A stretch of DNA of 64,000 nt, from the NCBI RefSeq assembly GCF_004216695.1, contig NZ_SGXC01000003.1:930001-994000 (forward strand), given 5' to 3'. The notes beneath the pieces were generated by a model. It was not told where the DNA came from. It made no database searches and saw only the letters and a program-made list of their open reading frames with translations. Positions 46,606 to 55,758 of this stretch are shown piece after piece (the stretch's first letter is position 1; each line of letters begins with the position of its first letter). Both the position numbers and the translations under genes were made by a program. This stretch comes from Pigmentiphaga kullae (GTDB lineage: Bacteria; Pseudomonadota; Gammaproteobacteria; Burkholderiales; Burkholderiaceae_B).

Positions 46606-47655
46606 ATGCCGGCTTTATCCCTTGGTGCTTTTCCTTTATCGATCACCGCCGCGCGAGGAGCGTTGATCCTGGCGCTGTCGGCCGGTGCGTTGCCCGCGCT
46701 CGCCGCCGAAGGCGACGCCTGCGCGGCGGTGGACCTGTCCGTGGCCAAGTCCTCGCCGGTCGCCATCCGCTACGGCACGACCGGCGGCGGCGAGGAGCCG
46801 TTGGCGCTGCTGTGGGCGGACCAGGCCAGTTATCCCGGCAACGGCAAGTTCTACACCATGCAGGTCACGGAGTTCACGTCCACGGACCGCATGACGGCCT
46901 TCCAGGCCGGTCAGATCGACGCCGGCACGATCAGCTTTCCCTCGCTGGTGACGGCGGTGCACGTGGGCATCGACGCGCGGGCGGTCGCCTCGCTGGTCCA
47001 GGTCAACGAGGCCGACAACGAAGGCGCGTTCGCATCGCTGTCCAGCGGCGGCATCCGCGACATCAAGGATTTCAAGGGCAAGAAGGTCGGCTACTACGGG
47101 CCGAATACCATCAGTGAATACTGGGTCAAGAGCGCGCTGCGGCGCGCCGGCATGAAGCCGAATGACGTCTCGTTCGTGTCGCTGCCGCCGCCCGCGCAGG
47201 AGCAGGCCCTGCGCAACGGCCAGATCGACGTGGCCTGGCTGGCCCGCCAGTTCCTGTTCAAGGCGAAGTCCACGGGCGGCGTGGAAACCATCATGACGCC
47301 GTTCCAGGCCACCGGCGGCGCCAGCCAGCCCAGCCTGCTGATCTTCTTCTCGCCCAAGTTCATCAAGGCTCATCCCCAGGCCTATTGCGCATGGCGCAAG
47401 GATTACCAGCAGGCCCTGGCCAACTGGTCGGCCAACCCGGACGCGGCCTATCCGAAGCTGATCGCCGCCAAGTACGTGACGCCGTTTTCGGCCAAGGCCG
47501 GTGCCGACGGCGGACGCAGTCCCGACGGCTCGGTTTCGCTGGCCGAGTTCGACGCCACGATGAAGGACATGGCGACCTCCCGCTTCCTGCCGCCGGCCAT
47601 GGTTCAGCCCGCCGCCAAGTTGGTGATGCCGGGTTATTCATTGATGAAGCAATAG
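46606..47655 (+). CDS. ABC transporter substrate-binding protein (NMT1/SsuA-like)
   Basis: 349 residues, Sec signal (ITAARGALILALSAGALPAL, cleavage after about residue 34 near ALAAEG). The periplasmic binding fold shows TEFTSTDRMTAFQAGQIDAG, DIKDFKGKKVGYYGPNTISE and QEQALRNGQIDVAWLARQFL, as in SsuA/NMT1 proteins. ATG 46606 has CAGGAG 7 nt upstream, preferred to ATG 46576. First gene of the importer cluster (ATPase and two permeases follow). Confidence 0.88.
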   Translation: MPALSLGAFPLSITAARGALILALSAGALPALAAEGDACAAVDLSVAKSSPVAIRYGTTGGGEEPLALLWADQASYPGNGKFYTMQVTEFTSTDRMTAFQAGQIDAGTISFPSLVTAVHVGIDARAVASLVQVNEADNEGAFASLSSGGIRDIKDFKGKKVGYYGPNTISEYWVKSALRRAGMKPNDVSFVSLPPPAQEQALRNGQIDVAWLARQFLFKAKSTGGVETIMTPFQATGGASQPSLLIFFSPKFIKAHPQAYCAWRKDYQQALANWSANPDAAYPKLIAAKYVTPFSAKAGADGGRSPDGSVSLAEFDATMKDMATSRFLPPAMVQPAAKLVMPGYSLMKQ

Positions 47656-47668
47656 GCCCCCAGGTAGA

Positions 47669-47750
47669 CCCACCCCCTACCCGCTGCGCGGGCCCCCTCG
47701 AAGGGGGCGGCACTGGCGGACTGGCAAAGCCAGATCCGCTGTGCCCTGGG
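47669..47750 (+). repeat. Structured intergenic repeat, copy G
   Basis: Plus orientation, 13 nt after the binding-protein stop. Stem 1 CCCGC-TGC-GCGGG, stem 2 CCCCCTCGAAGGGGG, stem 3 arms CACTGGCGGA/TCCGCTGTG around CTGGC-AAA-GCCAG. Stems 1 and 3 carry compensated changes relative to copies A and E. Confidence 0.85.
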
Positions 47751-47794
47751 TCGGATTCGGGGGCATGCGGGGGTTTTCGTGTCGAGGAGTTCTC

Positions 47795-48583
47795 TTGTTA
47801 GAAGTCAAAAGGGTGACGAAGACGTTTCGTCGCGGCAAGCACGTCGTCAACGCGCTGAGCGCGGTGGACCTGGCCGTCCGCAAGGGCGAGTTCCTGACCA
47901 TATTGGGCCCCAGCGGCTGCGGCAAGACGACCTTGCTGCACATGCTGGGGGGCTTCGAGTTTCCGACCGAGGGCAGCGTCGAGATCGAGGGCCGGCCCAT
48001 TACCGGTCCTGGCCGTGATCGCGGCATGGTCTTCCAGGAGGCCATGCTGTTCCCGTGGCGCACGGTGCGGGCCAACGTGGCCTGGCCGCTGCTGGTGGCC
48101 GGCACGCCCAGGCGCCAGGCGCATGCGCGGGCCGACGAACTGTTGGCCAGGGTCGGCCTGGCGCGCTTCGGCAACGCCTATCCCGGCGAACTGTCCGGGG
48201 GCATGCGCCAGCGCGCGGCGCTGGCCCGGACGCTGGCGATGGAGCCCAGCGTGCTGCTGATGGACGAACCTTTCGGCGCGCTCGACGCGCAGACGCGCGA
48301 GGTCATGCAGGAAGAGCTGACCCGGCTGTGGCAGGCTTCGGGCCTGACGGTGGTCTTCATCACGCACGACATCAACGAGGCCATTTTCCTGGGCGACCGG
48401 GTGGTCGTGATGGGAGCCTCGCCCGGCCGCGTGGTCGAGGACCGCGCCATCGAGCTGGAGCGCCCGCGTTCGTCGGAAACCAAGTCCGATCCGCGCATCC
48501 TCGAATACCGCTCGCATCTGTGGGATGTGCTGCGCCGCGAGTCGGCCAGGAGTGCGCCCGCGATGGCGGAGGCCGGACGATGA
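47795..48583 (+). CDS. ABC transporter ATPase (SsuB/TauB-like)
   Basis: 262 residues. Walker A GPSGCGKTT, Q-loop VFQEAMLFPWRTV, signature LSGGMRQRAAL, Walker B VLLMDEPFGALDAQTRE, and switch His in VFITHDINEA. The TTG at 47795 is chosen because GAGGAG stands 5 nt upstream and the frame upstream is the repeat; it is a rare start codon. It powers the two permeases that follow, with a 4-nt stop/start overlap. Confidence 0.9.
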   Translation: MLEVKRVTKTFRRGKHVVNALSAVDLAVRKGEFLTILGPSGCGKTTLLHMLGGFEFPTEGSVEIEGRPITGPGRDRGMVFQEAMLFPWRTVRANVAWPLLVAGTPRRQAHARADELLARVGLARFGNAYPGELSGGMRQRAALARTLAMEPSVLLMDEPFGALDAQTREVMQEELTRLWQASGLTVVFITHDINEAIFLGDRVVVMGASPGRVVEDRAIELERPRSSETKSDPRILEYRSHLWDVLRRESARSAPAMAEAGR

Positions 48584-49407
48584 GCACGTCGGGCAGCATG
48601 GCCGCGCAGTTGATGCGCAGGCAATCCGTCCTGGGGGGCTCGCGCGAACAGACCTGGCTGATATCGAGCCTGTTCACGGTATTCGTCCTGGCTGCGTGGG
48701 AAGCGCTGGCGATGGCGGGCGTCCTGCCCGCGTACATCTACGGGCCTATCGAGATCGCCAAGGCGTTCTTCGAACTGGCCCGCAGCGGCGACCTTGCCGC
48801 GCAGACCGGGCCGAGCCTCTACCGCGCCCTGAGCGGTTTTTTCATCGGCAGCGCCATCGGCGTCATGCTTGGCCTGCTGGCCGGCGTCTCGCGGGTGTTC
48901 CGCGATCTGTTCGACCTCACCCAGTCGTTCACCCATCCCATTCCCAAGATCGCGCTGTTTCCGGCCATCGCGGTGCTGCTGGGTTTTACCGACACGTCGC
49001 GCATCCTCGTGATCGCCATCAGCGCCTTCTATCCGTCCTACCTGAACGCGATGAACGGCGCGCTGGGCATCAACGCCCGGCTGCTCTGGGTGGCGCGCAA
49101 CGTCGGCGCCTCGAAGCTGCGCACCTTCTTCCAGGTGGTGGTGCCCGCGGCCATGCCGCGCGCGCTGGTGGGCGTGCGCATCAGCCTGATGATCTCCTTC
49201 GTCCTGATGGTCGCCACCGAGGTGGTCGGGCATTCCAACGGCCTGGGCGCGGGCCTGATGGCGGCGTACCGCGACGGCGAGTACGGCGCCATGTATGCGG
49301 GCATCGTCGCGGTCGCGCTGTGCGGCGTGGCCTCGAACGCCGTGCTGCAACTGGTGGCGCGTGCCCTGGGCGGTGGCCGCCATGCGGGAGGGGGCGGCCA
49401 TGGCTGA
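48580..49407 (+). CDS. ABC transporter permease (SsuC/TauC-like), first
   Basis: 275 residues, about six membrane segments. The inner-membrane coupling motif ARNVGASKLRTFFQVVVPAA and TEVVGHSNGLGAGLMAAYRD are typical of the nitrate/sulfonate/taurine permease group. The ATG overlaps the ATPase stop (ATGA). It overlaps the second permease gene by 8 nt. Confidence 0.9.
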   Translation: MSTSGSMAAQLMRRQSVLGGSREQTWLISSLFTVFVLAAWEALAMAGVLPAYIYGPIEIAKAFFELARSGDLAAQTGPSLYRALSGFFIGSAIGVMLGLLAGVSRVFRDLFDLTQSFTHPIPKIALFPAIAVLLGFTDTSRILVIAISAFYPSYLNAMNGALGINARLLWVARNVGASKLRTFFQVVVPAAMPRALVGVRISLMISFVLMVATEVVGHSNGLGAGLMAAYRDGEYGAMYAGIVAVALCGVASNAVLQLVARALGGGRHAGGGGHG

Positions 49408-50233
49408 TATCGACATCCGCGCGGCACGCCCGGCTGCCGGAGCCGTACCGGGGGCGTTTGCAAGCCGCGTGTCGGCGATCCTGCTCTCGAGTCCCGTGCT
49501 CAAGGTGCTGGGCCTGGCCGCGGTGCTGGGCGCCTGGCAGCTCTACGCGACGATCAACGGCACGCGCCTGACGCCGGGCCTGGAGGTCATCGGCCAGAGT
49601 TTCATGCAGCTACTGGAGGACGGCGAACTGCTTGAGCACGCCGCCATCACGCTGACGCGCGGCTTCGCCGGGCTGGCGATCTCGTTCCTGGTGGCCGGCC
49701 TGCTGGGCTTCGTGGCCGCGCGCAGCTGGGTGGTGGATGCCGCGCTGGGGCCGTTCGTCACCTTCGGCTACCCGGTGCCCAAGCTGGCGCTGTACCCGGT
49801 CATCATCCTGCTGCTGGGACTGGGCGCGGGCTCGCGCATCGCCCAGGTGGCGCTGGAGTGCTTCTTTCCGATCTTCGTGCACTGCTACGCCGGCGCCCGC
49901 GCCGTCGCGCCGAAGATGGAGTGGCTGGCGCGCAATACCGGCGCCGGTCGCTGGCGGCTGCTGGCCGACGTGATCGTGCCCAGCGCGCTGCCCTTCGTGT
50001 TCACCGGCCTGCGCGTGGCGGTGCCGATCATGCTGATCGTGATGACGGTGACCGAGTTCATCGGCGATTCGCAGGGGCTGGGCTACCTGATCGCGCGCTC
50101 GGCCTCGTATTTCGATACCGCGTCGGCGTTCGCGGTGGTCGCCACGCTGGGCGCGATCGGATTCGTCAGCGACCGGATCATCGTCAAGCTGCGCGGCCGC
50201 GTGGTGTTCTGGGAGAAGGGCGCCTCTCTCTGA
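49400..50233 (+). CDS. ABC transporter permease (SsuC/TauC-like), second
   Basis: 277 residues, six membrane segments. ARNTGAGRWRLLADVIVPSA coupling motif and TEFIGDSQGLGYLIARSASY. Together with the first permease it forms a heterodimer, where most systems of this family use one permease twice. GGAGG precedes the ATG within the first permease gene. Confidence 0.9.
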   Translation: MADIDIRAARPAAGAVPGAFASRVSAILLSSPVLKVLGLAAVLGAWQLYATINGTRLTPGLEVIGQSFMQLLEDGELLEHAAITLTRGFAGLAISFLVAGLLGFVAARSWVVDAALGPFVTFGYPVPKLALYPVIILLLGLGAGSRIAQVALECFFPIFVHCYAGARAVAPKMEWLARNTGAGRWRLLADVIVPSALPFVFTGLRVAVPIMLIVMTVTEFIGDSQGLGYLIARSASYFDTASAFAVVATLGAIGFVSDRIIVKLRGRVVFWEKGASL

Positions 50234-50278
50234 TCGTCACCATTTTCTTCACGTCCCATCCTTTCAAAAGAGTCCATC

Positions 50279-51814
50279 GTGAGTACAGAACACATCGACG
50301 TCGTGATCGTCGGCGCCGGCCTGGCCGGTCTCTCCAGCGCGGTCTTCCTCGGCATGAACGGCGTCAAGGCGCTGGTGGTCGAGCGCCGCGAAGGAACTTC
50401 CGTCCTGCCGAAGGCGCGCGGCGCCAACCCGGTCACCATGGAGGCGCTGCGTACGGCCGGGCTGGCCGAGGCCATCCACAAGGCCATGCCGCCGGGCAAG
50501 CCGGCGATCACCTCGGTGGTGTCGGAAAGCCTGACCGGCAAGGTGCTCTACGACCACGTCGCGCATCGTCCCGACTTCTCCATGTTTTCGCCTGAACGCC
50601 CGGGCATGGCCAGCCAGGCGCGCGCCGAAGAGGCGCTGCTGCGCCGCGCGCTGGAACTGGGGGCGCAGGTGCGCTTCAAGACCCGCTGCGAATCGCTGGC
50701 CCAGGACGGCGAGGGCGTGGAGCTGGCGCTGTGCGATCTCGATGCCGAACGGACCTATGCGGTGCGCGCCAGGTACGTGATCGCCTCGGACGGCATACGC
50801 GGCAGCATCGCCGGCTGGCTGGGCATAGGCACGCACGGCCTGGGCGCCATCAAGTCGGTCACCGCCGTGCGCTTCAAGGCCGACCTGGCCCAGTGGGCCG
50901 GCGACAACGCCATGGTTATCCACTATCTGCAAAATCCCGCGCTGCCCGATGGCGCCGGCGTGCTGGTCAGCACCGACTACAAGGACGAATGGGTCGCCAA
51001 CATGTCCGCGGATCCCGGGCGCGACGAGGCCGGCATGCGCGAGATCATCAAGATCATGACCGGCCTTCCCGATCTGGATTTCGAGATCATCGGCACCGTC
51101 AGCTACGACTACGGCCACCGCATCGCCGACCGCTTCCGCGCCGGCCGCGTGCTGCTGACCGGCGATGCCGCGCACGTGATGCCGCCCACCGGCGGGCAGG
51201 GCGGCAACACCGCCGTGCAGGACGGTTACTACCTGGGCTGGAAGCTGGCCGCGGTCATCCAGGGCAAGGCCGGCCCCGCGTTGCTGGACAGCTACGAGAT
51301 CGAACGCCAGCCCTACGCGGAAGAGGTCTGCAACTGGCAGGTCGCCAACCTGGCCGAGCGCCGCCGCATCGATACGCTGGCCGAACGCATCGGCGCGCCG
51401 CTGGACCATGCCACGCTGTTGTTCGGCTACGTCTGCCCGCCCAACGGCGCGCTGGTACCCGAACCGGGGGCGGAGGACCAGCGCTTCGAGCATCCCGCGC
51501 AGGCTTCGGGGCGTCCGGGCGCGCGCGTTCCTTATGTCGAACTGGAGGGCGTTGACGGCGGGAAGGTCTCTCCGCGTCATTTACTGGGACCGTGGTTCAT
51601 GGTCTTCACGGCCGTGCAGGGAGGAGCCGAGGCGGCCCGGGCGGCAGCTGGCGAACTGGGCATCGAACTGAAGGCCTATCCGGTCAAGTCCACCGTGCCG
51701 CTGCATGCGGGCGAGCGACAGACCGTACTGGTGCGTCCGGACGGCGTCGTGGCCTGGCGCGGCGCGGACAACGCGGGCATCGGCCGCGCGCTGCGTACCG
51801 TCCTGTGCCGCTGA
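50279..51814 (+). CDS. FAD-dependent aromatic monooxygenase (phenol hydroxylase/TfdB-like)
   Basis: 511 residues. Dinucleotide fold VVIVGAGLAGLSSAVFLG, DG motif YVIASDGIRG, GD motif RVLLTGDAAHVMPPTGGQGG, and a C-terminal thioredoxin-like domain (LVRPDGVVAWRG). Class A flavin hydroxylases with this layout act on phenolic or substituted aromatic acids with NADPH. The GTG start at 50279 lies 45 nt after the second permease. Together with the importer it suggests uptake and hydroxylation of an aromatic. Confidence 0.9.
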   Translation: MSTEHIDVVIVGAGLAGLSSAVFLGMNGVKALVVERREGTSVLPKARGANPVTMEALRTAGLAEAIHKAMPPGKPAITSVVSESLTGKVLYDHVAHRPDFSMFSPERPGMASQARAEEALLRRALELGAQVRFKTRCESLAQDGEGVELALCDLDAERTYAVRARYVIASDGIRGSIAGWLGIGTHGLGAIKSVTAVRFKADLAQWAGDNAMVIHYLQNPALPDGAGVLVSTDYKDEWVANMSADPGRDEAGMREIIKIMTGLPDLDFEIIGTVSYDYGHRIADRFRAGRVLLTGDAAHVMPPTGGQGGNTAVQDGYYLGWKLAAVIQGKAGPALLDSYEIERQPYAEEVCNWQVANLAERRRIDTLAERIGAPLDHATLLFGYVCPPNGALVPEPGAEDQRFEHPAQASGRPGARVPYVELEGVDGGKVSPRHLLGPWFMVFTAVQGGAEAARAAAGELGIELKAYPVKSTVPLHAGERQTVLVRPDGVVAWRGADNAGIGRALRTVLCR

Positions 51815-51821
51815 GCGCGCC

Positions 51822-52655
51822 ATGATCCTGGTAACCGGCGCGACCGGCAACGTCGGCGCGTGCGTGGTGCGACGCCTGGTCCAGGCCGGCGAGCGCGTGC
51901 GCGCCCTGGCGCGGGATCCCTCGGTCGCTGGGTTTCCCGCCGGTGTGGAAATCTGCGCGGGCGACCTGTCCGCGCCCGAAGGGCTGGAGCAGGCGTTCAA
52001 GGGCGTGGACCGCCTGTTCCTGTTCACGCCTGCCTCCGGCACCCGGTCGGTCGCGCGAGTGGCCCGCGAGGCCGGGGTGCGGCGGGTCGTGCTGCTGTCC
52101 TCGGCCGCCACCCAGAAGGCCGACCCGCGCATCAATCCGATCGCGGCGCGCCATGCCGCCGCCGAGGCTGCGGTGCGCGAGGCGAGCCTGCGGTGGACCT
52201 TCCTGCGGCCGGACAGCTTCGCTGCCAATGCCTGCGCCTGGGCCGGGTCCATCCGCCGCGAAGGCGTCGTGCGAGCGGCGTATCCCGACGCGCAGCGCAA
52301 CCCCATCCACGAGGACGACGTGGCCGCGGTGGCGGTGGCGGCGTTGCTCGATGCTGCCCACGAGGGCCATGCCTATGCGCTGACGGGCCCCGCCGTGATC
52401 ACCCAGGCGGGTCAGGTCCAGGCGATTGCCGACGCCATCGGCAAGCCGCTGCGCTTCGAGGCCCTGACGCGCGAACAGGCGCTGGCCGCGCGGCCGCCCG
52501 GCACGCCGGTCGAGGTCGCCGAGCGCCTGTTGGACTATGCGCTGAAGTCGGTGGCGACCGCGCCCGCGGTCACCGATGCGGTCGAACGGGTGACGGGCCG
52601 GCCGGCCCGCTCGTTCGCGCAGTGGGCGCGCGACCACGCGGCGGCGTTCACCTAG
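51822..52655 (+). CDS. NmrA-like NAD(P)-binding protein
   Basis: 277 residues, a short-chain-dehydrogenase-like Rossmann fold beginning MILVTGATGNVGACVVRRLV, with RALARDPS and FLRPDSFAANACAWAGS. No catalytic Tyr-X3-Lys is clear, as expected for NmrA-like sensors or QorB-type quinone oxidoreductases. The ATG is 7 nt after the monooxygenase stop, so it is in the same operon; a quinone reductase acting on the hydroxylase product is possible. Confidence 0.85.
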   Translation: MILVTGATGNVGACVVRRLVQAGERVRALARDPSVAGFPAGVEICAGDLSAPEGLEQAFKGVDRLFLFTPASGTRSVARVAREAGVRRVVLLSSAATQKADPRINPIAARHAAAEAAVREASLRWTFLRPDSFAANACAWAGSIRREGVVRAAYPDAQRNPIHEDDVAAVAVAALLDAAHEGHAYALTGPAVITQAGQVQAIADAIGKPLRFEALTREQALAARPPGTPVEVAERLLDYALKSVATAPAVTDAVERVTGRPARSFAQWARDHAAAFT

Positions 52656-52670
52656 CCCCGAGCCGCGCCG

Positions 52671-53639
52671 TCAATCGATCCGTATCTCCAGGCCGCGGAT
52701 GACGTCGCCCCACATGGTGTTCTCCTGCGCCATGTATTGCGCCAATTCCTCCGGCGTGGACACCGCGACGTCCACGCCCGCGCCGGCCAGGGCTTCGCGC
52801 GCCTCGGGCTTGGACAGTCCGGCGCGCACCGCCTCGTTCAGGCGCGAGACGATGTTCCTGGGCATCCCCGCCGGCCCCAGCAGCGCCAGCCATACCACCG
52901 CGTCGTAGTCCGGGACGCCAGCCTCCGCCAGGCTGGGCACGTCCGGCAACTGGGCGTTGCGGCGCGTGCTGGTGACGCCCAGCGCTTTGATCTTGCCGCT
53001 CTTGACGTGCGGCAGCCCGTTGGACACGGCGGCGAAGCTGGTTTCCACGAAACCCGCCGCCAGGTCCTTCATGGCGCCGCCGCTGCCGCGATAGGGAACG
53101 TGTTCGAGCCTGGCCCCGGACTTGGCCAGGAACAGCGCCCCCATCAGGTGCTGCGTACTGCCGTTGCCGGATGAGGCGTATCGGATGTGGGCACCGTTCG
53201 ACCTGGACAGCGCGATGAGTTCCTGCACCGATTGGACAGGCAGCTTGGTATTGACGAAAAGCACGTACGGGCTGTCGGCCAGCTTGGCGATCGGCGTGAA
53301 GCTCTTGATCGGGTCGTAATCCAGGTTCTTGTACAGCCGGTGGCTGGTGACGTGGTTGGTCGAAACGATCTCGAGGGTGTAGCCGTCGGGAGCCGCCTTG
53401 GCCACGAAGTCCGTGCCTATGGTCGACCCCGCGCCGGGCTTGTTCTCGACGATGAAGGACTGGCCCAGCGCGCTGCTGAGCTGTTGAGTGACGACGCGCG
53501 CCACGACATCGGTGAAACCGCCGGGCTCGAAGGGAACGATGACCTTGACCGGACGTTCCGGGTAGGTCTCGGCGGCCCCTGCGTGCAGCGAAAATGCGAG
53601 CAGCGGCGCTGCCCATGCCATGCCGTGGATGCGCTTCAT
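52671..53639 (-). CDS. Bug/TctC-family periplasmic substrate-binding protein
   Basis: 322 residues, signal peptide MKRIHGMAWAAPLLAFSLHAGA. KVIVPFEPGGFTDVVARVVT, ENKPGAGSTIGTDFVAKAAP, YASSGNGSTQHLMGALF, VPSLAEAGVPDYDAVVW: typical Bug. It lies 4 nt after the alpha/beta hydrolase gene on the same strand, so the two are co-transcribed. Presumably binds an aromatic or ester-derived carboxylate; not determinable here. Confidence 0.92.
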   Translation of the reverse strand: MKRIHGMAWAAPLLAFSLHAGAAETYPERPVKVIVPFEPGGFTDVVARVVTQQLSSALGQSFIVENKPGAGSTIGTDFVAKAAPDGYTLEIVSTNHVTSHRLYKNLDYDPIKSFTPIAKLADSPYVLFVNTKLPVQSVQELIALSRSNGAHIRYASSGNGSTQHLMGALFLAKSGARLEHVPYRGSGGAMKDLAAGFVETSFAAVSNGLPHVKSGKIKALGVTSTRRNAQLPDVPSLAEAGVPDYDAVVWLALLGPAGMPRNIVSRLNEAVRAGLSKPEAREALAGAGVDVAVSTPEELAQYMAQENTMWGDVIRGLEIRID

Positions 53640-53643
53640 GGAG

Positions 53644-54558
53644 TCAACCTCCGTATCGGGCTTCAGGGAGCGTGAGGAAAGCGTGCAGGATGTGATAGAC
53701 GCGCAGGTAGTTCTTCTGCTGGAAGCTGGCGTGGGAGATGCCCGACATGACGGTGAACTGCTTGTCCATGTTGGGCAACTGTTCGAAGAAGCGCATCAGG
53801 TCGTCGAAGCTGGCGATGCCGTCGTACTCGCCGCGCATGACCAGGGTCGGTACCCGCAGGCGCCGCGGGTCGATCAGCGGCAGTTTCGAGCACATGTCCA
53901 CGTAGGTGCCCGTGGGCATGGAGTCGTCCAGGGTCAGGATGGCGTCGGCGAAGGCCTCGACGGTGGCGTCGTCGGCGGTGCCTGGGTGGTCGCGGTTGAA
54001 GATGCTGTGGACGAAGGCGCGATCGATGGGGCGGCGCGTCCTGGCCAGGAACTCGGGCAGCTTCTTGGCGCGCTCCTTAAGCGTGGGGCTGCCTTCGCCG
54101 GTCCAGACGAAGGCATCGAGCGCGATGCGGGCGACGCGTTCGGGATGCCGCTGCGCGAACAGCGCCGCCTTCAGCGCGCCCGACGAGATGCCGTACACGA
54201 ACAGCGGCCTGCCGCCGTTGTGCGCCAGGATGTATTGCGATCCCGCGGCGAGGTCGTCGGCGCCGTTGGCGATGTCGAAATTGATCGGGCGGTGCTTGTC
54301 GGAACGGCCGTAGCCTTCGTTGTCCATGCACCAGGTGTCGAAGCCCCGCCGGGCGAACCAGTCCATGACGGAGGAGTCCGGCCTGCCGGGAACCGACAGG
54401 TCGAAGGTGGGCTGCGAAGCCATGGACGAACCGTGTACGAAAAGGATGGTGCCGGCGAACGGCACGTCCGTGGCGGCCGGTTTCTGCCAGAGGAACAGGC
54501 GGATGTCGCCCTTGGTGGTCCAGTGCTCGGTACCGCCTTGCCATTCGACGTGGGGCAT
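53644..54558 (-). CDS. Alpha/beta hydrolase
   Basis: 304 residues. GTILFVHGSSMASQPTFDLS (oxyanion), a YGISSGALKAALFAQRHPER nucleophile elbow (Ser), likely acid in VMRGEYDGIASF and His in MSGISHASFQQK. It is transcribed leftward with a Bug gene behind a GTAC-containing inverted repeat. Convergent with the NmrA gene across the Bug gene. Substrate unknown; probably an ester or amide of an aromatic. Confidence 0.85.
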   Translation of the reverse strand: MPHVEWQGGTEHWTTKGDIRLFLWQKPAATDVPFAGTILFVHGSSMASQPTFDLSVPGRPDSSVMDWFARRGFDTWCMDNEGYGRSDKHRPINFDIANGADDLAAGSQYILAHNGGRPLFVYGISSGALKAALFAQRHPERVARIALDAFVWTGEGSPTLKERAKKLPEFLARTRRPIDRAFVHSIFNRDHPGTADDATVEAFADAILTLDDSMPTGTYVDMCSKLPLIDPRRLRVPTLVMRGEYDGIASFDDLMRFFEQLPNMDKQFTVMSGISHASFQQKNYLRVYHILHAFLTLPEARYGG

Positions 54559-54568
54559 GCTGTCTCCA

Positions 54569-54603
54569 ATTGGTACATTTATGGTTTTGATTTTTGTACC
54601 AAT
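54569..54603. promoter_or_regulatory. ATTGGTAC/GTACCAAT inverted repeat upstream of the hydrolase gene
   Basis: ATTGGTAC (54569-54576) and GTACCAAT (54596-54603) form a perfect 8-bp inverted repeat separated by 19 nt, 11 nt before the hydrolase start. A further GTACCA lies at 54721-54726 in the same 353-nt gap. Likely an operator of the hydrolase-Bug operon. The rest of the gap to pssA has no gene. Confidence 0.45.
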
Positions 54604-54911
54604 CTAGCAGCGCGGCGTTTTGCAAGTCAATAGAAAGGGAATCGGAAAATGGCCTGAAGAATCAGGGATATCCAGGATTAAACGGAGTTTCAATGTGTCT
54701 ATGAAATGAGCGATGAAAATGTACCATTTGGGCTTTTTCGTCGAAATTGGTCTTGGCACACGCTTCCGGCGGCGGCTCCGGGAAATTGGCCTGCCGGCAC
54801 GGCATCGGTTAACCTTCACCTCATGCTCAAAACCACTCTTTCTCCTTATCCCATGGGGGGCATTGCAACGTGGGTGCACCTCGACCATCTCTCTTCCGGC
54901 GGAGCCCAGTC

Positions 54912-55655
54912 GTGAAAGATCTGGAGCATCGCCACCGCGGCATCTACCTGCTGCCCAACGCATTCACGACGGCGGCCCTGTTCGCCGGCTTCTACGCCAT
55001 CGTGCAGGCCATGAACGACCGCTTCGAGGCGGCGGCCATCGCCATCTTCGTCGCGATGGTGCTCGACGGCATGGACGGTCGCGTCGCGCGCCTGACCAAT
55101 ACCCAATCGGCGTTCGGCGAACAGTACGACTCGCTGTCCGACATGACCTCGTTCGGCGTCGCGCCGGCCCTGGTCATGTATGAATGGATCCTGACCGGCC
55201 TGGGGCGGTGGGGCTGGCTGGCGGCCTTCATCTACGTGGCCGGCGCGGCATTGCGGCTGGCCCGTTTCAACATCAACGTCGGCGTGGTGGACAAGCGCTT
55301 CTTCCAGGGGCTCCCCAGCCCCGCGGCCGCCGCGCTGGTGGCGGGATTCGTCTGGCTGGCGGTCGACAACAAGCTGCCCATCCGCGAACTGTGGATGCCC
55401 TGGGTGGCCTTCGGCCTGACCGTCTATGCGGGCGTCAGCATGGTGTCGAACGCGCCGTTCTTCAGCGGCAAGTCCTTCGCGCTGGGGCGCAGCGTGCCGT
55501 TCTGGACCATCCTGCTGGTCGTGCTGGCTTTCGTCTTCATCTCCAGCGACCCTCCCATCGTGCTGTTCGCGCTGTTCGTGATCTACGGCCTGTCCGGCTA
55601 CGTGCTGTGGGGCATGAAATGGAAAAAGAGCAGAAGGCCTTCCTCCATGTCCTGA
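54912..55655 (+). CDS. pssA: Phosphatidylserine synthase
   Basis: 247 residues, integral membrane protein. The CDP-alcohol phosphotransferase motif is complete: DGMDGRVARLTNTQSAFGEQ followed by YDSLSD, with the first catalytic Asp and the last Asp at the expected spacing. YLLPNAFTTAALFAGFYAIV is typical of bacterial type II PssA. It uses CDP-diacylglycerol and serine. The GTG at 54912 (GGAG 7 nt upstream) is preferred; GTG 54870 is an alternative. Confidence 0.93.
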   Translation: MKDLEHRHRGIYLLPNAFTTAALFAGFYAIVQAMNDRFEAAAIAIFVAMVLDGMDGRVARLTNTQSAFGEQYDSLSDMTSFGVAPALVMYEWILTGLGRWGWLAAFIYVAGAALRLARFNINVGVVDKRFFQGLPSPAAAALVAGFVWLAVDNKLPIRELWMPWVAFGLTVYAGVSMVSNAPFFSGKSFALGRSVPFWTILLVVLAFVFISSDPPIVLFALFVIYGLSGYVLWGMKWKKSRRPSSMS

Positions 55656-55686
55656 CAGGCGTTCCCGAGGAAAAAAGCGGAAAAAG

Positions 55687-55719
55687 GCGGCCCGGCTTGA
55701 GAAGCAGGGCCGCTTTTTT
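55687..55719 (+). terminator. Rho-independent terminator after pssA
   Basis: GCGGCCC (55687-55693) pairs with GGGCCGC (55707-55713) around a 13-nt loop and is followed by TTTTTT. It stands 31 nt past the pssA stop and 40 nt before leuA, separating the two transcripts at least partly. Confidence 0.85.
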
Positions 55720-55758
55720 GTGGGGGGGTAAAATCCCCTCTTGGAAGGAGAGATAGTC

